Source: a bacterium (lineage in GTDB: Bacteria; UBP15; UBA6099; DSWB01). Taken from it: a stretch of DNA of 17,617 nucleotides. Below are positions 15,601-17,617 of the stretch, in pieces. The translations under genes and the position numbers were made by a program. Numbering within the stretch: position 1 is the stretch's first letter; the number at the start of each line of letters is the position of its first letter. Under the pieces are notes generated by a model that saw nothing but the letters and a program-made list of their open reading frames with translations, had not been told where the DNA came from and made no database searches. The stretch covers positions 1 through 17,617 of the forward strand of contig JAGUYV010000146.1 of the NCBI GenBank assembly GCA_020061125.1. The letters are read 5' to 3'.

Positions 15601-16120
15601 GACCACCAATGGCGCACACGCCATCTACGGCCACACCAGCGGCACAACCGGCCGCGCCGGGAAGTTCATTATCGAGAACCCGGCCAACGACAACGATGTC
15701 CTGTATCTCGAAACCGCATCCAATGTTGGCGGAACCACACTGGGACGCCTCATCGACACGGACAAGGGCGCCTACCTCACCAATACGGGCATCTGGACAG
15801 ACGCTTCTTCACGCCAATATAAAAAAGACATTACTCCTCTCACCCCTGACGATGTCCGCGAAATGCTTGATGTGGTGAAAGGCATCGAGGTGGTGAGATA
15901 CCGCTACAAAGATGAGTCCCCGGACCAGAAAATGACCCTCGGCGTCATCGCCGAGGACGCGCCGGACGAGATGACCGATGACACCAAGACCGGTGTGCAG
16001 ACAGTCAAAGCCGTGGGCATGCTCATCGCCGCCGTGCAGGCGCAACAGCAACTCATTGAAGATCTCCAGCGGGAAATTGAAAATCTGAAAAAGACACAGG
16101 AGGAATTGAAGGGGAAATAG
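12638..16120 (+). CDS. Secreted trimeric fibre protein with YadA-like head and C-terminal peptidase S74 chaperone domain
   Basis: The 1160-residue protein starts at ATG 12638 with a signal peptide (AYAAVIAFLVSLCAAAA, likely cut near residue 22). An ESINYQGYL segment and a beta-rich N-terminal domain (~25-110) follow. Residues ~148-475 are tail-fibre-like: AGDTMTGPL and AGDTMSGPL motifs, GNITAATGT-type repeats, and three DH...G..DDH.QY-like motifs near 201, 326 and 450. Residues ~560-665 are 14-residue YadA-head repeats. VGIGT-x-x-P motifs occur at about 704, 744 and 855. Residues ~1052-1125 match the peptidase S74 domain, an intramolecular chaperone that trimerises fibres and cuts itself off. 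The core SSRQYKKDI aligns with the family pattern S-x4-K-x2-I (Ser1057, Lys1062). A C-terminal coiled coil follows (~1128-1160). It is known in phage tail spikes and in bacterial surface proteins; no phage genes are nearby. Trimerisation and cleavage are inferred. Confidence 0.92.
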   Translation: MTRVSAYAAVIAFLVSLCAAAAPESINYQGYLMQDGVVVNGTKSMSFTLYGAASGGAALCTSGAQSITVTKGLFSYKIGETGCNLTAIDWSNAVYLEVSVDGVAMSPREQVSGMSYLLQKQAADVAFTPTGAVAATTVQAAIAELDSEKLAKAGDTMTGPLAVQGGISASGNITAATGTITAQAFAGDGSALTGISAAALDHNTLGNLTTGDPHTQYFNLSQAETVTGALTVASSITVSGNITAATGTITAQAFAGDGSSLTGVGSAAVADNSLAAGDLAVNVVSSVDGVTNDGGNVDLVAGAGVTITPDDTANTITIAGDFSAVDHGAITGLGDDDHPQYFNLSQAETVTGALTVASSITVSGNITAATGTLTAQAFTGDGSALTGVGSAAVADNSLAAGDLAVNVVSSVDGVTNDGGDIDLVAGAGVTITPDDTANTITIAGDFSAVDHGTITGLGDDDHTQYVKDAGDTMSGPLSINFNTATSALSIVNAGGGNAITASGTVTVGSNSGTDGHDVNFYGTYSSVTGSRMFWDASKSSFRAGRAAGAQWDDGNVGEYSIAMGESTTASGWQATAMGKDTTASGGRSTAMGDITTASGVQSTAMGWGTVASGQASLATGWDSQASGNVSVVMGQNVYATGWHSLAQGKWVTAGANNAIALGLGVSSGLTMYNGTASSFAVGFNSDLPTLFVGPASGVGTYGKVGIGTTAPANRLDVEGGAAIGATYSGTSAAPANGLIVEGKVGIGTATPGAVGAAKLELYGTAGSTAGPHIQVVTSSDTYPVFQQLNYGHDNIALNFDTYYDGTNWRSSDAGSNFALYKNNDKMKLAYKSGVAAGGVISFDSGIVLLASNGNVGIGTDTPANKLHVENSSATGNGAYFYTSNAANTTGQTVYALNAGGTSSRAGYFENSNPANTACSLWANNTGGGEALCGSLNNPTSTSDAIKISTDGDGRAASFTVTKATSTNDTVYISHAGIGSGSTAALEAVTTNGAHAIYGHTSGTTGRAGKFIIENPANDNDVLYLETASNVGGTTLGRLIDTDKGAYLTNTGIWTDASSRQYKKDITPLTPDDVREMLDVVKGIEVVRYRYKDESPDQKMTLGVIAEDAPDEMTDDTKTGVQTVKAVGMLIAAVQAQQQLIEDLQREIENLKKTQEELKGK
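13289..14032 (+). repeat. Two tandem 372-bp (124-residue) repeats in the fibre gene
   Basis: Units 13289-13660 and 13661-14032 each run from FNLSQAETVTG to DDDH-x-QY. The two translations differ at only seven of 124 residues by my reading, while the DNA carries many silent changes (eight in the first 60 bases with no amino-acid change). A shorter, degenerate unit containing GNITAATGTITAQAFAGDGS and DPHTQY precedes them from about 13124. The repeats probably extend a triple-stranded shaft. Confidence 0.88.
14315..14640 (+). repeat. YadA-like head repeats (14-residue units)
   Basis: From 14315 on, consecutive 42-bp units encode the pattern S-x-A-x-G-x-x-T-x-A-S-G-x-x. Examples are SIAMGESTTASGWQ, ATAMGKDTTASGGR, STAMGDITTASGVQ, STAMGWGTVASGQA and SLATGWDSQASGNV, followed by three looser copies ending near AIALGLGVSS. 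This is the left-handed parallel beta-roll repeat of trimeric autotransporter heads (YadA family), which bind host or matrix proteins in known cases. Ligands here are unknown. No YadA membrane anchor follows; the S74 domain takes the C-terminal place. Confidence 0.85.
15791..16015 (+). other. Peptidase S74 (intramolecular chaperone) domain
   Basis: The region encodes IWTDASSRQYKKDITPL, then DVREMLDVVKGIEVVRYRYK, and LGVIAEDAPDEM, all typical of the domain found at the end of phage endosialidases and of many bacterial fibre proteins. In that family cleavage occurs just before the conserved serine, using the lysine five residues later. Both residues are present (Ser1057, Lys1062). The aspartate that usually follows the serine is replaced by serine. 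Confidence 0.85.
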
Positions 16121-16287
16121 GCCATAACAAATAATTTGTCGAGGCTCCGGGCCAAACTGACATTGTGATTAATGATCTTAGCGGGTTTGTTTGGTTCGAT
16201 ATCACAGGGATGACGGTTTTGAAAAACTCTCTCAGTTCAGTCTCTTTTTAGTTTCTAACGATTACTATTGCTGCAGGTCGAAATAGC
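16121..16287 (+). other. AT-rich spacer between the fibre gene and the next gene
   Basis: These 167 bp separate two same-strand genes. They include a short AT palindrome (ACAAATAATTTGT, near 16128-16140), a GTTTTGAAAAAC palindrome (16216-16227) and a TTTTT run (16245-16249). No GC-rich stem directly abuts the T-run, so no terminator is called. No convincing promoter was found either, so co-transcription remains possible. Confidence 0.5.
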
Positions 16288-17617
16288 ATGAAGCGCGGTA
16301 TGCCGCAATCAAGAGTTCTGTTTTTGATAATGTGGACAATTGTTGTCTGGGCCTCTGCATGTCTTGCTGGCACGAACAAGACCGGGGGCGGGTATGTGAT
16401 TCTGTCCGACACGGTGTCCAGGGGGGGCGCGCCCGCGAGCGGCGGAACCATGACCCTGTACCAGGCCGCGGGCCAGCAGGCGGGCAACGCCGTGGCCACG
16501 GGCGCAACCATGACCCTCGCGGGCGGGTTCCTGGGCGTGGTGGACGAGGCCGCACCGCAGATGGCTTTCACAAGCCCGGACGCTTCTTCGAGCAACAATG
16601 GAACCATCGCCATCGCGGGCACCGCGTTCGATGAAAACGGCGCGGCCTGGACCGTGTCCTACGGGCCGGGCGCAACCCCCTCGGCGTGGAAACAGATCAG
16701 CAGCGGCGCCGCAAACATCACGGACTCGGCCCTGGCCTCGTGGGACGCCTCCACGCTCTGGGGCACCTACACCATCAGAATCCAGAGCGCGGACGACCGC
16801 GGCAACACCGGAACCCTGCTCCGAACCATAAACATCTGGAATTCAGAGACATTCAGTTCCACCATCCCCGCGGACCAGTGGACCATGATCGCCCTGCCCG
16901 GCATCCCGCAAAACCCGGATCCCGCAGGCTTTCTGGGCAGCGCCCGCTACGAGCTGCAGCGCTGGGACCCCACGGCCGCGGACAACGACAAGGGCCTCAA
17001 ATACGCCATCACCTTCCCCATCACGGCCGGGGACGCGTTCTGGGTCAAGCCGTACAAAACGCCCATCACCTATTCGGTGAACGCCTGGGTGCCGGACACC
17101 ACCACGCCGTTTGAAAAGCGCCTCGAAGCCGGATGGAACCAGATCGGCGCGCCCTTCAACCACGCCGCGGCGTGGAGCCAGTACCAGTTCAAGCGCGACG
17201 GCGACGCCTCGGCCGTGACCATGGCCGCGGCCATCGCCAGCTCGTGGATTGACAGCAATTTCTATTCCTATTCCGCCACCGGATACCAGGCGCACGATTC
17301 CTCGCAGACCCTTGAACCCTTCACCGGGTATTTCGTGTACGCGCAAACCCCCGGAACCCTGATTCTGGACCCGGGCGCGGGCAGGACCGGGGGGCTGGCG
17401 CGGCCCGTGCGCAAGGTCTTCGAATGGAAACTGCGCGTGGTCGCGGAAACCGAAGACGCACGGGACACCGAGAATTACATCGGGATTTTGAAAGGCGCGT
17501 CCGAAACCTTCGGCAGCGAGGATTCCGCGGAGCCGCCTACCATCGAGCCTTTTGTGAGCGCGCACTTCGCGCACCCGGACTGGGGCCGCGCCGCGGGCCG
17601 GTTCGCAACCGATGTGC
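16288..17617 (+). CDS. Exported multi-domain beta-sandwich protein, 3' end outside window
   Basis: Only the first 443 codons are present. ATG 16288 is chosen because it gives a basic n-region (MKRGMPQSR) and a hydrophobic core (VLFLIMWTIVVWASACLA). Cleavage could be by signal peptidase I after CLA, or by signal peptidase II at ASAC if it is a lipoprotein. Residues ~32-90 form a glycine-rich module ending in AGGFLGVV. An Ig-like domain with WDASTLWGTYTIRIQSADD and RGN follows (~92-188). Then comes a pair of W-x-x-I-x-x-P modules (QWTMIALPG and GWNQIGAPF, ~190-370) containing ELQRWDP and GDAFWVKPY. After about residue 375 a further beta-domain begins, with EWKLRVVAE and a FVSAHFAHPDW strand. 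Such combinations occur in long surface proteins of several uncultured bacterial phyla. No catalytic motif is seen. The role is unknown and surface location is inferred. The gene is more GC-rich than the spacer before it. Confidence 0.85.
   Translation, partial: MKRGMPQSRVLFLIMWTIVVWASACLAGTNKTGGGYVILSDTVSRGGAPASGGTMTLYQAAGQQAGNAVATGATMTLAGGFLGVVDEAAPQMAFTSPDASSSNNGTIAIAGTAFDENGAAWTVSYGPGATPSAWKQISSGAANITDSALASWDASTLWGTYTIRIQSADDRGNTGTLLRTINIWNSETFSSTIPADQWTMIALPGIPQNPDPAGFLGSARYELQRWDPTAADNDKGLKYAITFPITAGDAFWVKPYKTPITYSVNAWVPDTTTPFEKRLEAGWNQIGAPFNHAAAWSQYQFKRDGDASAVTMAAAIASSWIDSNFYSYSATGYQAHDSSQTLEPFTGYFVYAQTPGTLILDPGAGRTGGLARPVRKVFEWKLRVVAETEDARDTENYIGILKGASETFGSEDSAEPPTIEPFVSAHFAHPDWGRAAGRFATDV

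Noticed and set aside
12638-16120. Prophage origin of the fibre gene
   Set aside because: The shaft and S74 motifs are phage-like, but the protein has a signal peptide and YadA head repeats, and no capsid, tail, integrase or lysis genes occur in the window.
16211-16250. Possible terminator after the fibre gene (GTTTTGAAAAAC palindrome and a later T-run)
   Set aside because: The stem is short and AT-only, and it is separated from the T-run by about 17 bases, so it does not form a standard intrinsic terminator.
16843-17574. Minus-strand open frame of 243 codons
   Set aside because: It is antisense to the third gene, whose plus-strand frame has a signal peptide and recognisable W-x-x-I-x-x-P modules.

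Overview
The window holds three large genes for exported, repeat-built surface or extracellular proteins. There is no recognisable metabolic, replication, RNA, CRISPR or insertion-sequence content. The DNA is GC-rich with GC-rich third codon positions. The signal peptides, the trimeric-fibre modules and the many beta-sandwich and beta-propeller domains suggest an uncultivated Gram-negative-type bacterium with a large secreted-protein repertoire, as seen for example in Omnitrophota, Elusimicrobiota or deltaproteobacterial lineages. That assignment is inference from architecture only; no marker gene is present.

Layout. (1) Positions 12162 to 1, minus strand: one uninterrupted reading frame of about 4054 codons that runs off the left edge, so the C-terminus is missing. 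I read the frame triplet by triplet and found no stop between 12168 and 1. It encodes a signal peptide, about 11 NHL beta-propeller blades, a long series of immunoglobulin/fibronectin-like modules with calcium-loop-like and cysteine-rich segments, and a C-terminal block of alternating modules with a nested duplication of 1371 bp. (2) Positions 12163-12637: a 475-bp intergenic region between divergent genes. It carries a good sigma70-like promoter and a CRP-like inverted repeat for the rightward gene, plus two palindromes. (3) Positions 12638-16120, plus strand: a complete 1160-residue secreted fibre protein. It has tail-fibre-like repeats, a YadA-like head and a C-terminal peptidase S74 intramolecular chaperone domain. 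(4) Positions 16288 to the right edge, plus strand: the first 443 codons of another exported multi-domain beta-sandwich protein.

How they may work together. All three products are predicted to leave the cytoplasm, and none shows a transmembrane anchor inside the window. The middle protein looks like a self-assembling trimeric fibre whose C-terminal chaperone may cut itself off after folding. The giant divergent protein looks like a long stalk or adhesin with a propeller tip. A shared role in the cell surface or attachment is plausible but is inferred only from domain types and proximity.
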